The notes under the pieces were generated by a model. The model saw only the letters and a list, made by a program, of their open reading frames with translations. It made no database searches and was not told where the DNA came from. Shown one piece after another: positions 13,128 through 25,913 of a DNA stretch of 64,000 nt. The stretch comes from Methylophilaceae bacterium. Its GTDB lineage: Bacteria; Pseudomonadota; Gammaproteobacteria; Burkholderiales; Methylophilaceae. The first letter of the stretch is position 1. The number at the start of each line of letters is the position of its first letter. Position numbers and translations under genes: made by a program. Location: contig JAOHSH010000001.1 in assembly GCA_028122555.1 (NCBI GenBank), positions 28,458 through 92,457 of the forward strand, in the 5' to 3' direction.

Positions 13128-13826
13128 TTATGCTTTTGATAAAGAGGCTCTTAATGATTTAACAATAGTGTCATAATGATTCGGATCATCATCGCTTCCA
13201 GCTTTAAAAATTGCTGAGCCAGCAACAAACGTGTCTGCCCCAGCTTTAGCAATTTCAGTAATATTATCTGCATTTACACCTCCATCAACTTCAAGCCATA
13301 TTTCACGACCAGTTTTTTCAGTGTATTTATCGATTTTTTTTCTAGCTGATTTTAGTTTATTAAGAGTCTCTGGTATAAATTTTTGGCCACCAAATCCAGG
13401 GTTTACTGACATTAACAGCACCATATCAATTTTATCCATTACATGATCTAAATATTCTAAAGGCGTGGCTGGATTAAAAACTAATCCAGATTTACATCCG
13501 CTATCCCTTACTAAAGATAAACTCCTATCAATATGATCTGAACCTTCGGGATGAAAAGTTATGATGTTAGCTCCTGCTTTTGCAAAATCAGGGATAATTC
13601 TATCAACAGGTTTCACCATCAGATGAACATCTATAATTGCATCAGTTATTGGTCTTATAGCCTCGCATACTAAAGGACCAATAGTAAGGTTTGGTACATA
13701 ATGATTATCCATTACATCAAAGTGAACTATGTCAGCACCAGATGAAATTACATCATTTATTTCTTGTCCTAATTTCGAAAAATTAGCAGAGAGAATGCTA
13801 GGGGCAATTCTAAATTTTTTATCCAT
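13128..13826 (-). CDS. rpe: Ribulose-phosphate 3-epimerase
   Basis: [50 protein letters not shown]. Confidence 0.97.
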   Translation of the reverse strand: MDKKFRIAPSILSANFSKLGQEINDVISSGADIVHFDVMDNHYVPNLTIGPLVCEAIRPITDAIIDVHLMVKPVDRIIPDFAKAGANIITFHPEGSDHIDRSLSLVRDSGCKSGLVFNPATPLEYLDHVMDKIDMVLLMSVNPGFGGQKFIPETLNKLKSARKKIDKYTEKTGREIWLEVDGGVNADNITEIAKAGADTFVAGSAIFKAGSDDDPNHYDTIVKSLRASLSKA

Positions 13827-13923
13827 AGTAATTATGATCCCAAAAATTGTGTTTATTTATTGTAAAATGCGTATTTTACCCCTTTTTGATTAAATAGAGA
13901 TAACGTAAGTAAATTAAATTAAT

Positions 13924-15168
13924 ATGAATTTAAATATAATAGGATTAAATCATACGACAGCACCATTAGGTATAAGGGAGAGATTCGTCTTTCATTCAGA
14001 CCAAATAAGTCACTTTCTTCTTGATCTTAAAGAAAAAAAAGTGAGTCAAGTTGTTATTCTTTCAACATGTAATAGAACTGAAATTTATTTTAATGGGCCA
14101 AAAACACAAATCATTTACCAGTGGCTTGCAGATTATCATCATATAAAATTATCACAACTAAAAAAATATTTATATCATTTTAATAACAAAGAGGCTTTGA
14201 CCCATGCGTACCGCGTTGCTTCTGGATTAGATAGTATGCTTCTTGGAGAAACTCAAATCCTAGGCCAGATGAAACAAGCAGCAAAAATTTCTAAATATGC
14301 TGGAACTCAAGGAAAGTTCTTATCTCATTTTTTTGAAACTGTTTTTGGGGCAGCTAAAGAAATACGATCTAAAACAAATATTGGGGCAAGTAATACAACC
14401 ATAGCATCTTCAATATTTTCACTCGCAAAAAAAATATTTGGAGATATTCACCAAACCAAAATAATTTTTGTTGGGGCAGGTGAAATGACAGAATTAATTG
14501 CTAAGTATTTTAATAGTATTAAGCCAAAAGGGATTACAATTGCAAATAGATCTATCGCCCGAGGTAAAAAATTAGGAAAAAAAATAGGTGCCCAAACGTG
14601 TCTGCTTGGGGAAATAAATGATCAAATTCATGATTATGATATTGTAATTAGCTGCACTGGTAGCCAGTTACCTATTATTGGACTTGGAATGATTGAAAGA
14701 GCCATAAGGATAAGAAAGCATAAGCCAATGCTATTAATTGACCTTGCAATTCCTAGAGACATAGAATCTGAGACATCAAAATTAAATGATATTTTTTTGT
14801 ATACACTTGATGAACTTGCTCAAATTGCTCAAGAGGGTATTGATAACAGAGTTGATGCAGTTAATGAGGCGCTTATAATTATCAAAGAAAAAGTTAATGA
14901 TTTTTATCAAAAAGAGAATAAGAAAAAAGCAAGTCCTACCATCGTTTCTTTAAGGAGCCAGTTTGAAGAAAATAGATTAAAAGAAATTAATAAAGCAAAA
15001 AAACAATTTAAAAATGGAAAATCTCTTGACGAAATATTAGATTCTCTAAGCAATAATTTATCAAATAAGTTTTTACATCATCCAACAAAAGCATTAAACG
15101 ATTCTGCAGCAAATGAAACCAAGGAAATTTCAGCTTTACTAAAAAAAATATACAACCTAAAAGAATAA
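13924..15168 (+). CDS. hemA: Glutamyl-tRNA reductase
   Basis: [47 protein letters not shown]. Confidence 0.97.
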   Translation: MNLNIIGLNHTTAPLGIRERFVFHSDQISHFLLDLKEKKVSQVVILSTCNRTEIYFNGPKTQIIYQWLADYHHIKLSQLKKYLYHFNNKEALTHAYRVASGLDSMLLGETQILGQMKQAAKISKYAGTQGKFLSHFFETVFGAAKEIRSKTNIGASNTTIASSIFSLAKKIFGDIHQTKIIFVGAGEMTELIAKYFNSIKPKGITIANRSIARGKKLGKKIGAQTCLLGEINDQIHDYDIVISCTGSQLPIIGLGMIERAIRIRKHKPMLLIDLAIPRDIESETSKLNDIFLYTLDELAQIAQEGIDNRVDAVNEALIIIKEKVNDFYQKENKKKASPTIVSLRSQFEENRLKEINKAKKQFKNGKSLDEILDSLSNNLSNKFLHHPTKALNDSAANETKEISALLKKIYNLKE

Positions 15169-15175
15169 AATATTA

Positions 15176-16255
15176 ATGAAAATATCAATGCAAAATAAAT
15201 TAAGTGCTTTATCAGAAAGAATTGAGGAGCTTAACCGAGAACTAAGTAAAGAAGATGCTACAAAAGATATGGAAAGATTTAAAAAAATATCTAAAGAGCA
15301 TTCAGACATATTACCTGTTGTTGATATTTACAAAAACTATCTGAAATTTGATAATGATATTTCTGATGCTAGAGAAATGCTTAGTGATCCAGAGATGAAA
15401 GACTTTGCTCAAACTGAAATTGATAATGGGAAAACTGAATTAGAAAAGATTGAAAAAGAATTACAGATGTTATTGTTACCAAAAGATTTGAACGATGATA
15501 AGAATATTTTTCTTGAAATAAGAGCAGGTGCAGGAGGGGATGAGTCAGCATTATTTGTGGGTGATATTTTCAGAATGTATTCTCGTTTTGTTGAAAGAAT
15601 GCGCTGGCAATTAGAAATAATATCTAGTAATGAAGCAGAGGTTGGAGGCTATAAAGAAGTCATAGCAAAAATTAATGGTGCAGGGGCTTACTCAAAACTT
15701 AAATTTGAATCTGGAGGTCACCGCGTTCAAAGAGTTCCTGATACTGAAACACAAGGACGAATTCATACCTCGGCATGCACTGTGGCAGTTTTACCAGAAG
15801 CTGATGAAATTATTGATGTAGATATAAATCCAGCCGATATAAGAATTGATACGTATCGAGCTTCAGGTGCGGGAGGACAACATATTAATAAAACTGACTC
15901 AGCAGTAAGAATTACCCATTTACCATCTGGAATAGTTGTTGAATGTCAAGATGATAGATCTCAACACAGAAATAAAGCACAAGCAATGAGTGTTTTAGCC
16001 GCTAAAATTAAGGCTGAGCAAATACAGGAACAAGAATCTAAAATTGCCTCGGAAAGAAAAAGTTTAATTGGGAGTGGTGATAGAAGTGAAAGAATAAGAA
16101 CCTATAATTTTCCACAAGGAAGAATTACAGATCATCGAATAAATTTAACTTTATACAAAATTGATTTAATAATGGATGGGGATCTAAATGCATTAATCGA
16201 AGCCCTCAACTCAGAACACCAAGCAGACTTATTAGCTCAACTAGATGAAGGCTAA
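15176..16255 (+). CDS. prfA: Peptide chain release factor 1
   Basis: [46 protein letters not shown] (GGQ). Confidence 0.97.
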   Translation: MKISMQNKLSALSERIEELNRELSKEDATKDMERFKKISKEHSDILPVVDIYKNYLKFDNDISDAREMLSDPEMKDFAQTEIDNGKTELEKIEKELQMLLLPKDLNDDKNIFLEIRAGAGGDESALFVGDIFRMYSRFVERMRWQLEIISSNEAEVGGYKEVIAKINGAGAYSKLKFESGGHRVQRVPDTETQGRIHTSACTVAVLPEADEIIDVDINPADIRIDTYRASGAGGQHINKTDSAVRITHLPSGIVVECQDDRSQHRNKAQAMSVLAAKIKAEQIQEQESKIASERKSLIGSGDRSERIRTYNFPQGRITDHRINLTLYKIDLIMDGDLNALIEALNSEHQADLLAQLDEG

Positions 16256-16296
16256 AAAACCTTATAATAAATTAGTTTACTACTTCTTAAAGACCT

Positions 16297-17148
16297 ATGA
16301 TTATTCAAGATCTAACTCTAAAAATTCGTAAGTTACTATCTGAAAATCTTGGGCTCACCCTTAGAGAGGCAAATATTGAATCAATATTTATTCTACGACA
16401 TGTGCTGAGAGTAGATCATGAATATCTAATTAAGAACTTTGACAAACTTATCAAAACAAAAAAACTAGATAAAATAATGAGGCTGGTATTGGAAAGAATA
16501 TCTCACAAACCTCTTGCATATATTTTTAAAGAATGGAAATTTTACGACATGGAATTTTATATAAATTCAAATGTTCTTATTCCTAGACAAGATACTGAGC
16601 TATTGATTGATTTAATTATTAGGGAATATAATTCACAAAAAAAGACCGATATTCTTGATTTAGGAACTGGGTCAGGTGTTATTGGAATTGTACTTGGAAA
16701 TAAGTTTAAAAATTCCACTATATTACTTAGTGATATTTCATTAAATGCTACATATATTGCAAAAAAGAATATTTTGCGTCACAACCTTAAAAATGTATCA
16801 GTCATACAAAGTAATTGGTTTAGCAAAATTCCAAAAAAGAAATTTGATGTGATTGTAAGTAACCCGCCTTATATTAATAAATCTGACCCTCACTTAAAAG
16901 ATAAAGGTCTTTTTTATGAGCCACGAGAAGCTTTAATTTCAGAACAAGAAGGGTATGCAGATATAATAGAAATTATAAAAATTAGCCCTAAGTTTTTAAC
17001 GCCAAGTGGTACTTTATATATTGAACACGGATATAATCAGCATAAAGAGGTTCATCAATTATTTGTAGATAATAATTTTACAAAAATTAAACATAATGAA
17101 GATTTAAATGGAATTATTAGAGTTACATCTGGAAAAATTAAAATTTAA
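16297..17148 (+). CDS. prmC: Release factor glutamine methyltransferase
   Basis: LIPRQDTELLID, LDLGTGSGVIGI, VSNPPYI (NPPY); follows prfA. Confidence 0.95.
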   Translation: MIIQDLTLKIRKLLSENLGLTLREANIESIFILRHVLRVDHEYLIKNFDKLIKTKKLDKIMRLVLERISHKPLAYIFKEWKFYDMEFYINSNVLIPRQDTELLIDLIIREYNSQKKTDILDLGTGSGVIGIVLGNKFKNSTILLSDISLNATYIAKKNILRHNLKNVSVIQSNWFSKIPKKKFDVIVSNPPYINKSDPHLKDKGLFYEPREALISEQEGYADIIEIIKISPKFLTPSGTLYIEHGYNQHKEVHQLFVDNNFTKIKHNEDLNGIIRVTSGKIKI

Positions 17149-17182
17149 TGTTTTAATCAACACTCGATAGTATAATTTATCA

Positions 17183-18307
17183 ATGACATCAAAGAAAAAT
17201 ATTGGAATTGTTAAACCAAAAATCTTTGAATCCTTAATTCCTTTAAGGCTTCAAAGCGGCAAGATATTAAAAGAATATGATTTAATATATGAAACGTATG
17301 GGACTCTTAACAAAGATAAGGGTAACGCTGTTTTAGTCTGCCATGCTCTTACTGGTAATCATCATTTGGCTGGGAGACATTCATCAAAAGATAAATACCC
17401 TGGCTGGTGGGATAACCTTATTGGGCCAAATAAACCTTTAGATACAAATAAATTTTTCGTAATTGGCATTAATAATCTAGGAGGTAGCGATGGTAGTTCA
17501 GGTCCTAAATCTACTAACAAGAAAACAAAAAAGTCATGGGGAGCCGACTTTCCAGTTGTTACAGTTGAGGATTGGGTAAATTCTCATGAGGCTTTAATCA
17601 CATCTTTAAACATACCAAAGCTAGCAGGAGTGATTGGTGGAAGTCTTGGAGGAATGCAAGTAATTCAGTGGGCTTTAAAATTTCCTAAAAAAATAAATCA
17701 TGCAATTGTAATTGCAGCAGCACCTAATCTTACTGCGCAAAATATATCTTTTAATGAGGTTGCAAGGCAATCTATTATTACAGATCCAGACTTTAATAAA
17801 GGTAATTATTACGAAAAAAATACACAGCCAAAACGGGGGCTAAGAATAGCAAGGATGCTTGGACACATAACCTACTTATCAGATGACGTAATGGAATCAA
17901 AATTTGGTAGGAAATTAAAAAATAAAAATTATAAGTATGATTTCAAAACAGAATTTGAAATTGAATCATACTTAAACTATCAAGGCGATAAATTTGCAAA
18001 AGAATTTGATGCGAATACCTATATTAGAATGACAAAAGCCCTTGACTATTATGATCCTGCGAATGGAAGCAAACGAAATCTTAGTAAAGTTTTCAAAAAA
18101 ATCAAATCCAAATTTCTAGTTATTTCTTTTACTAGTGATTGGCGATTTTCACCGGATAGATCTAAAGAAATTGTTAAGGCACTTTTAGATAATAATATTG
18201 ATGTCAAATATGCAGAAATTACAGCGACTAGCGGGCATGATGCTTTTTTAATGGAAGAGCCTAGGTATCATGCAATTTTAAAATCCTACTTCAATAAAAT
18301 GCTATGA
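17183..18307 (+). CDS. metX: Homoserine O-acetyltransferase
   Basis: YETYGTLNKDKGNAVLVCHALTGNHH, GVIGGSLGGMQ (nucleophile elbow), SGHDAFLME; paired with metW. Confidence 0.95.
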   Translation: MTSKKNIGIVKPKIFESLIPLRLQSGKILKEYDLIYETYGTLNKDKGNAVLVCHALTGNHHLAGRHSSKDKYPGWWDNLIGPNKPLDTNKFFVIGINNLGGSDGSSGPKSTNKKTKKSWGADFPVVTVEDWVNSHEALITSLNIPKLAGVIGGSLGGMQVIQWALKFPKKINHAIVIAAAPNLTAQNISFNEVARQSIITDPDFNKGNYYEKNTQPKRGLRIARMLGHITYLSDDVMESKFGRKLKNKNYKYDFKTEFEIESYLNYQGDKFAKEFDANTYIRMTKALDYYDPANGSKRNLSKVFKKIKSKFLVISFTSDWRFSPDRSKEIVKALLDNNIDVKYAEITATSGHDAFLMEEPRYHAILKSYFNKML

Positions 18308-18903
18308 AATTGAATAAAAATAATTATAGATATGACTTTCCGATTATAGCTAATTGGGTTAAAACTAACTCAAAAGTTCTTGATCTCGGTTGCGGCGATG
18401 GAGAGTTATTAAATTACCTTAAAAAAGAGAGGAATATAACAGGATATGGAATTGAAAAAGATTCTGATAAATGGTTAGAGTCACTTAAAAAAGGCATCAA
18501 TGTTCTTCAAGTAGATATAGAGGCTGGATTACCAGAATTTGAGGATAATTCATTTGATGTTGTGATACTATCCAAAACAATTCAATCTATGCATAACACA
18601 GAAGAGATTCTCAATGAGATGCTAAGAGTTGGTAAGCAAGTTATTGTCACATTTCCAAATTTTGGATATTGGAGGGATAGAATTCAATCAATCCTTGGTG
18701 TGATGCCTAAATCAAAAGAATTGCCTTATTCATGGTTTAACACCCCAAATGTCCACCTTTGTACAATTAAAGATTTTGATGATTTATGTAAATCAAATAA
18801 ATATAAAATTGTTGACAGATTAGTTCTTACTGATACTAAGTCAGTAAAGTTTTTTCCTAATTTACTTGGTGCACTTGCTCTATATAACTTGGTAAATCGT
18901 TAA
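18304..18903 (+). CDS. metW: Methionine biosynthesis protein MetW
   Basis: VLDLGCGDGELLNYL, VILSKTIQSMHNTEEILNEMLRVGK; overlaps metX stop (ATGA). Confidence 0.95.
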   Translation: MKLNKNNYRYDFPIIANWVKTNSKVLDLGCGDGELLNYLKKERNITGYGIEKDSDKWLESLKKGINVLQVDIEAGLPEFEDNSFDVVILSKTIQSMHNTEEILNEMLRVGKQVIVTFPNFGYWRDRIQSILGVMPKSKELPYSWFNTPNVHLCTIKDFDDLCKSNKYKIVDRLVLTDTKSVKFFPNLLGALALYNLVNR

Positions 18904-18910
18904 CTCATAT

Positions 18911-20152
18911 ATGTCGGATTCATCAATAATTTGGCGTGATTTACTCACAAAGAAAATGCTTATCTGTATTTTTACAGGTTTCACTTCTGGTCTGCCATTA
19001 TTCATTTTAATTAGTCTTTTACCAGCTTGGTTAAGTAGCAGCGGGATGGACCTTAAAACAATTGGTTTATTTGCACTTATCCAATTTCCCTTTACTTGGA
19101 AATTTATTTGGGCTCCTATTTTTGATAGATTCACATTTGGTATGGGTCGACGAAGAGGATGGTTAATTATCTTTCAGGTTTTACTTTTGATCACGATTTG
19201 TAGTTTTGGGTTCTTAGAACCGCAAAGTCAAGTAAGTACAGTTGCTATAATATCAATTGTTATTGCTTTTTTTAGCGCTAGTCAAGATATTGTAATAGAC
19301 GCTTATAGAAGAGAATTACTTTCTGATTCTGAATTGGGAATAGGTAACGCCATACATGTTAATGCTTATAAAATCTCTAGTCTTATTCCAGGATCCTTAG
19401 CATTAATCCTTGCTGATTCCTTTGATTGGGAATTCGTTTTTCTGATTACAGGTTTATTCATGTTGCCAGGGATTATCATGACCTTACTAATTAATGAGCC
19501 TCTTCTTAGATATGGCTCCCCCAAGACTCTAAAAGAGGCAGTCATTGAACCCTTTAAAGAATTTAAAACCCGTAAAGGTATTAAAGGGGCTTTTCTTATA
19601 CTACTTTTTATTTTCCTATACAAAATTGGGGACAGTATGGCAACAGCTCTTGCTACTCCGTTTTACCTAGATCTTGGTTTTTCAATGACTGAAATAGGAG
19701 TAATAGCTAAAAATGCTGGATTATGGCCTGGAATTATTGGAGGTTTAGCTGGAGGTATCTGGATGATAAAACTTGGTATTAACAGGGCGTTATGGATATT
19801 TGGATTTATGCAAATGTTTGCCACACTTAGCTTTGCATGGCTTGCAATATCAGGAGATAATAATTTAATTTTAGCTATTACTGTAGGTTTGGAATTTTTC
19901 GCAGCTGGTCTTGGGACTACGGCTTTTATAGCTTACATCGCAAAGACTACTCACCCAAAATATACAGCAACTCAATTTGCATTATTTACAGGCTTAGCGT
20001 CAGTTCCTAGAACTTTTACTAATGCATCAACTGGTTATCTAGTCGAATTCTTCGGGTGGTATCAATTTTTTATTTTTTGTTTTCTTATCGCCATCCCTGG
20101 AATGCTGCTACTAATTAAAATTGCTCCTTGGAATCAATCGCAGTCATCGTAA
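18911..20152 (+). CDS. ampG: AmpG-like muropeptide MFS transporter
   Basis: About 12 hydrophobic segments, FTGFTSGLPLFILISLLPAWL, FSASQDIVIDAYRRELL. Confidence 0.85.
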   Translation: MSDSSIIWRDLLTKKMLICIFTGFTSGLPLFILISLLPAWLSSSGMDLKTIGLFALIQFPFTWKFIWAPIFDRFTFGMGRRRGWLIIFQVLLLITICSFGFLEPQSQVSTVAIISIVIAFFSASQDIVIDAYRRELLSDSELGIGNAIHVNAYKISSLIPGSLALILADSFDWEFVFLITGLFMLPGIIMTLLINEPLLRYGSPKTLKEAVIEPFKEFKTRKGIKGAFLILLFIFLYKIGDSMATALATPFYLDLGFSMTEIGVIAKNAGLWPGIIGGLAGGIWMIKLGINRALWIFGFMQMFATLSFAWLAISGDNNLILAITVGLEFFAAGLGTTAFIAYIAKTTHPKYTATQFALFTGLASVPRTFTNASTGYLVEFFGWYQFFIFCFLIAIPGMLLLIKIAPWNQSQSS

Positions 20153-20913
20153 TCAATAATTAATGGTGCGTGATCACTAAATCTTATTTTTTTGAATACG
20201 GTTGCTTTCCTTGCTTTCCTTGCTAATTTGGAACTAGTAATTTGATAGTCGATCCTCCATCCAACATTCTTTGCCCAGGCCCGGCCTCTATTACTCCACC
20301 AGGTATATCCTCCTTCTCCTTTATCTGAATATAGATTTCGGAATACATCGACCCACCCCACCTTGAAAAATAAATATGAAAGCCATTCTCTCTCTTCAGG
20401 GAGGAATCCTGAGTTCCTTTTGTTTCCTTTAAAATTTTTTAAATCTATTTCATTATGAGCAATATTAAAATCTCCACAAACAACTACATCCTTACGTAAT
20501 TTTATTTTCTTTTTTAATATCACTAAAATTTTATCTAAGACTTTATATTTAAATATCTGTCTCTCTTCCCCACTTGAACCAGATGGAAAATATACTGAAA
20601 TAATAATAACTTTATCTAAATCAATCTCAATATAACGACCTTCATCATCTATCTCTGGAATACCAATTTTACTAATAATTTTATTAGGTTTTTCTTTAGA
20701 ATATATGCCGACTCCGCTATAGCCTTTCTTATTTGCATAACTAAAATTACCAAAATACCCTTTTGGTGACTTCATATGATCATCTAAATCAACTTCATGT
20801 GCCTTTAATTCTTGAAGGCAGACGAAATCTGCTTTTTGACGAGGAAGCCAGTCAAAAAAACCTTTTCTTGATGCTGAACGTATTCCATTTAAATTTAGGG
20901 TTATAATCTTCAT
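20134..20913 (-). CDS. xth: Exodeoxyribonuclease III
   Basis: MKIITLNLNGIRSASRKGFFDWL, FVCLQELK, GDFNIAHNEIDL, FSDHAPLIIDY. Confidence 0.94.
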   Translation of the reverse strand: MKIITLNLNGIRSASRKGFFDWLPRQKADFVCLQELKAHEVDLDDHMKSPKGYFGNFSYANKKGYSGVGIYSKEKPNKIISKIGIPEIDDEGRYIEIDLDKVIIISVYFPSGSSGEERQIFKYKVLDKILVILKKKIKLRKDVVVCGDFNIAHNEIDLKNFKGNKRNSGFLPEEREWLSYLFFKVGWVDVFRNLYSDKGEGGYTWWSNRGRAWAKNVGWRIDYQITSSKLARKARKATVFKKIRFSDHAPLIIDYDDCD

Positions 20914-20931
20914 AAATTATTTATTTTATAT

Positions 20932-21573
20932 ATGACGCTATCTACTTCATTATTTATTGAACTTGCTCTTAAGAAAAAAGTATTGCAATTTGGTGACTTT
21001 CATACCAAAGCAGGGCGTAATAGTCCTTATTTCTTCAATCTAGGAGCATTCAGTGATGGGGAAAGTCTCAAACACCTTGGTGAATTCTACGCTAATAAAA
21101 TCATAGCTACAAAAATAAAATTTGATATGATTTTCGGGCCGGCCTATAAAGGAATTCCTCTTGTTAGTTCAACATCCATAGCATTGGCAAATAGAGGTAA
21201 GGGTGCGCCTTACTCATTTAATAGAAAAGAAGTTAAAGACCATGGTGAAGGAGGAGAAATAATTGGCTCAGCAATAAAAGGTAATGTATTAGTTATTGAT
21301 GATGTTATTTCTGCTGGTACTTCAATTAATGAATCATACAATCTTATCCATAAGAACAAAGCAAAAATTGCAGGTGTTATTGTCGCAATTGATCGACAAG
21401 AAAAAGGTAAAACTTTATTATCTGCAACCCAAGAAATTGCAAAAAAATATTCTATACCAGTTATTTCGATTATTACTTTAGAAGACATTATTAATTACTT
21501 AGAAACATCTAATAGCTTTCCTAATGAATTAGAATTGATTAAGAAATATCAAAATACTTACGGGGTTATTTAG
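20932..21573 (+). CDS. pyrE: Orotate phosphoribosyltransferase
   Basis: LQFGDFHTKAGRNSPYFFNLG, FGPAYKGIPLV, VLVIDDVISAGTSI. Confidence 0.97.
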   Translation: MTLSTSLFIELALKKKVLQFGDFHTKAGRNSPYFFNLGAFSDGESLKHLGEFYANKIIATKIKFDMIFGPAYKGIPLVSSTSIALANRGKGAPYSFNRKEVKDHGEGGEIIGSAIKGNVLVIDDVISAGTSINESYNLIHKNKAKIAGVIVAIDRQEKGKTLLSATQEIAKKYSIPVISIITLEDIINYLETSNSFPNELELIKKYQNTYGVI

Positions 21574-22999
21574 AAATTTTTTCTTTTAAAATAGATGAAA
21601 CCTGAGCAGGATTTGCTTTTCCTTTTGAAGCTTTCATTACTTGCCCAACCAAAGCGTTAAAAGCCTTATCTTTTCCAGATTTAAACTCCTCAATCATAGC
21701 TAGATTATTCTTTAGAACTTCATCAACTATAACGTCGATTTCATTACTATCAGATATTTGTTTTAAACCAAGTTCATCAATTATTAAGTCTACTTCTTTT
21801 TTACTATTGTTCCATAAATTTTCAAATACTCTTTTTGCTGCGTTATTTGAAATTGTATTATCGTCAATTCGATTAATAAGTGTACTTAATTGTTTAGGAA
21901 GAATAGGGCTATTTAAAATATTAAGATCTTTATCTTTCAATTTAGAAAATAAATTACCAAGAATCCAATTAGCTGATAATTTAGCATTTGCCCCTAAATC
22001 TATAAGTTTTAAAAAATATTGAGTTACGTCGCGACTAGATGTAATACCCTCCGCATCATAAGTCGATAAACCTAAATCTTTTTCAAAGCGTAATTTCATT
22101 TCCCCAGGAAGCTCAGGCATTAATTTTTTAATTTCACTGATATCTTCATCAGAAATAACTAATGGTAATAAATCAGGATCTGGAAAATATCTATAATCAT
22201 TTGCCTCTTCTTTTGATCTCATTGATTTTGTCTCGCCTGATTCGGGATTAAATAAAATAGTTGCCTGTTCTATTTTTTTTCCATCTTCAAGCCTATCAAT
22301 TTGCCAGTTTACTTCGTAATCAACAGCTTGCTTGATAAATCTGAAAGAATTTAAATTTTTAATTTCCCTTCTCGTGCCTAGAATATCACTACCCTTTTTT
22401 TTCACTGATACATTTACATCGCAACGAAAACTTCCCTCCTGCATGTTTCCATCACATATCCCTATCCACTGAACCAAATCGTGAAGTTTTTTTGCATAAG
22501 TAACTGCTTCTTCAGCCGAACTCATATCTGGCTCAGTTACAATTTCAAGTAAAGGGGTCCCTGCTCGATTAAGATCAATACCAGACTTACCATCTATAAC
22601 GCCGTGAGTAGATTTACCAGCATCTTCTTCTAAGTGAGCCCTTAAAATTCTTATGTCTTTAGAGTTACCATTAATATCAATTGACAACTTTCCCTTACCA
22701 ACTATTGGTAACTCAAACTGACTAATTTGATATCCTTTAGGTAAATCTGGATAAAAATAGTTCTTTCTAGCAAATATAGATTTTGAAGCAATATCAGCAT
22801 CTATTGCTAAACCAAAACGGATTGCGCTATTAACTGATTCTTTATTTAGAACTGGAAGAACTCCTGGATAAGCCAAACTTATTAGACAAGCTTGAGAGTT
22901 TGGTTCACTTCCATACTTTATTGAAGCCCCTGAAAACTGCTTTGATTTTGTTCTTAACTGAACATGTGTTTCAATACCGATAACGATATCCCAATCCAT
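21566..22999 (-). CDS. gatB: Asp-tRNA(Asn)/Glu-tRNA(Gln) amidotransferase subunit B
   Basis: WDIVIGIETHVQLRTKSKQFSG, GIDLNRAGTPLLEIVTEPD. Start revised from the track (23032) to ATG at 22999, overlapping the gatA stop. Confidence 0.96.
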   Translation of the reverse strand: MDWDIVIGIETHVQLRTKSKQFSGASIKYGSEPNSQACLISLAYPGVLPVLNKESVNSAIRFGLAIDADIASKSIFARKNYFYPDLPKGYQISQFELPIVGKGKLSIDINGNSKDIRILRAHLEEDAGKSTHGVIDGKSGIDLNRAGTPLLEIVTEPDMSSAEEAVTYAKKLHDLVQWIGICDGNMQEGSFRCDVNVSVKKKGSDILGTRREIKNLNSFRFIKQAVDYEVNWQIDRLEDGKKIEQATILFNPESGETKSMRSKEEANDYRYFPDPDLLPLVISDEDISEIKKLMPELPGEMKLRFEKDLGLSTYDAEGITSSRDVTQYFLKLIDLGANAKLSANWILGNLFSKLKDKDLNILNSPILPKQLSTLINRIDDNTISNNAAKRVFENLWNNSKKEVDLIIDELGLKQISDSNEIDVIVDEVLKNNLAMIEEFKSGKDKAFNALVGQVMKASKGKANPAQVSSILKEKISK

Positions 23000-24453
23000 T
23001 AATCTATTCCTTTTGGGTGTTGCAAATGCCAATCTGTATTCTTTTGATAAATATGAGCTGCGTTAAGAATTTTAGCTTCTTCAAAATGATTACCTATTAA
23101 TTGAAGGCCTACAGGAAGTTCATTAACAAAACCTGCAGGAATACTCATAGCTGGCAGCCCAGCAAGATTTGTTGAAATTGTAAATACATCTTGCATGTAC
23201 ATTGCAAGAGGATCTTCTTGTTTTTCTCCGGACTTAAACGCAACAGAAGGAGCTGAAGGCCCCATAATTAAATCACATTTCTCATAAGCACTTTTAAAAT
23301 CATTTGAAATTAATCGTCTAATTTTTTGAGCCTTAAGATAATAAGCATCAAAATAACCAGCACTCAAAACATAAGTACCAATTAATATTCTTCTTTTTAC
23401 CTCATCCCCAAAGCCCTCCTGGCGAGTTTTAAAATACATATCAATTAAATCATCATATTCTTTAGCTCTATGTCCATATCGAACTCCGTCGTATCTAGAT
23501 AAATTACTTGATGCTTCTGCAGGAGCAATAACATAATAAGCAGGAATTGATAAATAGTTATTAGGTAGAGAAATGTTAACAATCTTTGCACCTAACTTTT
23601 CGTAATACTTTAATGCCTCTTCAATTACTTTTTCGACATCTGAACTCAAACCTTCTTCAAAAAATTCTTTAGGAATTCCTATTTTTAGACCATCAATTTT
23701 TTTATCGATAGAATTTGAATAATTCTCCTTTTTTCTATTAAGGCTAGTTGAATCCTGTTCATCATGTCCTGTCATAACATTTAACATCAATGCACAATCT
23801 TCAGCACTTATTGCCATAGGGCCTGCTTGATCAAGACTAGATGCAAATGCAATCATTCCATAACGAGATACAAGACCATAAGTTGGCTTGAGACCAGTGA
23901 AGCCACAAAGTGACGCTGGCTGCCTTATTGATCCACCTGTATCAGTACCAGTAGCTGCTGGGGCTAACCTGGCGGCAACTGCTACCGCACTTCCTCCTGA
24001 ACTTCCACCAGGAACGCAATCAAGAGCCCAAGGATTTTTAACAGGCCCGAAATAAGAAGTCTCATTAGATGACCCCATGGCAAATTCATCCATGTTTGTT
24101 TTACCTATATTAACTGCACCAACATCATTAAATTTATGAATTACTGTTGAATCATATGGAGATATAAAATTTTCAAGCATTTTTGAGCCACAAGTAGTTC
24201 TCCAACCTTCTGAACAAAAAATATCTTTTTGGGCTATTGGTATACCAGTTAAAATAGATTTTTTTCCTGCCTGAATTATTTGATCTGACTTTTCTGCCAT
24301 TGCTAAACTTCTAGCTTCATCGACGGTAATAAATGCATTTAACGATGGATTAAGCTTTTTTATCCTATTTAAGAAAAATTGAGTTAATTCGACGCTAGTA
24401 AACTCTTTTTTCTCTAAAGCTTGAGAAAGTTCTTTTAGTGATAAATTAAGCAT
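22999..24453 (-). CDS. gatA: Asp-tRNA(Asn)/Glu-tRNA(Gln) amidotransferase subunit A
   Basis: Amidase signature [33 protein letters not shown]. Confidence 0.97.
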   Translation of the reverse strand: MLNLSLKELSQALEKKEFTSVELTQFFLNRIKKLNPSLNAFITVDEARSLAMAEKSDQIIQAGKKSILTGIPIAQKDIFCSEGWRTTCGSKMLENFISPYDSTVIHKFNDVGAVNIGKTNMDEFAMGSSNETSYFGPVKNPWALDCVPGGSSGGSAVAVAARLAPAATGTDTGGSIRQPASLCGFTGLKPTYGLVSRYGMIAFASSLDQAGPMAISAEDCALMLNVMTGHDEQDSTSLNRKKENYSNSIDKKIDGLKIGIPKEFFEEGLSSDVEKVIEEALKYYEKLGAKIVNISLPNNYLSIPAYYVIAPAEASSNLSRYDGVRYGHRAKEYDDLIDMYFKTRQEGFGDEVKRRILIGTYVLSAGYFDAYYLKAQKIRRLISNDFKSAYEKCDLIMGPSAPSVAFKSGEKQEDPLAMYMQDVFTISTNLAGLPAMSIPAGFVNELPVGLQLIGNHFEEAKILNAAHIYQKNTDWHLQHPKGID

Positions 24454-24456
24454 TCT

Positions 24457-24744
24457 TTATTCTATAACTTGAGGAACAATGAAAAGGGATTGTTCTGAAT
24501 GAGGAGCTAAATCAAGGGATTTATCCCTAATATCTTTTGCAGTCACTTTATCTTCTCTCAGAGGTTGGTTAATATCAAGGGCGTGCGACATTGGCTCAAT
24601 TGAATTTGTATTTACTTTTTGCATTTTTTCAATTAAAGCTAAGATTCCAACAAGTTTTTTTTCAACTTGGTCCACCTCTGTTTGAGAAACATTTATACGG
24701 GCTAAATGTGCGATTTTTTTAATTTCTTCTTTGTTTATACTCAT
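24457..24744 (-). CDS. gatC: Asp-tRNA(Asn)/Glu-tRNA(Gln) amidotransferase subunit C
   Basis: IKKIAHLARINVSQTEVDQVEKKL, LREDKV; gatCAB order. Confidence 0.95.
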   Translation of the reverse strand: MSINKEEIKKIAHLARINVSQTEVDQVEKKLVGILALIEKMQKVNTNSIEPMSHALDINQPLREDKVTAKDIRDKSLDLAPHSEQSLFIVPQVIE

Positions 24745-24825
24745 ATTTATATAAATTCAGTTCGTTATTTTCAAATAATCAGTTATTATACATGGGTTTA
24801 GAGCCTCTTTTAATAGGCAATTTAA

Positions 24826-25911
<1,086 letters not shown>

Positions 25912-25913
25912 AA

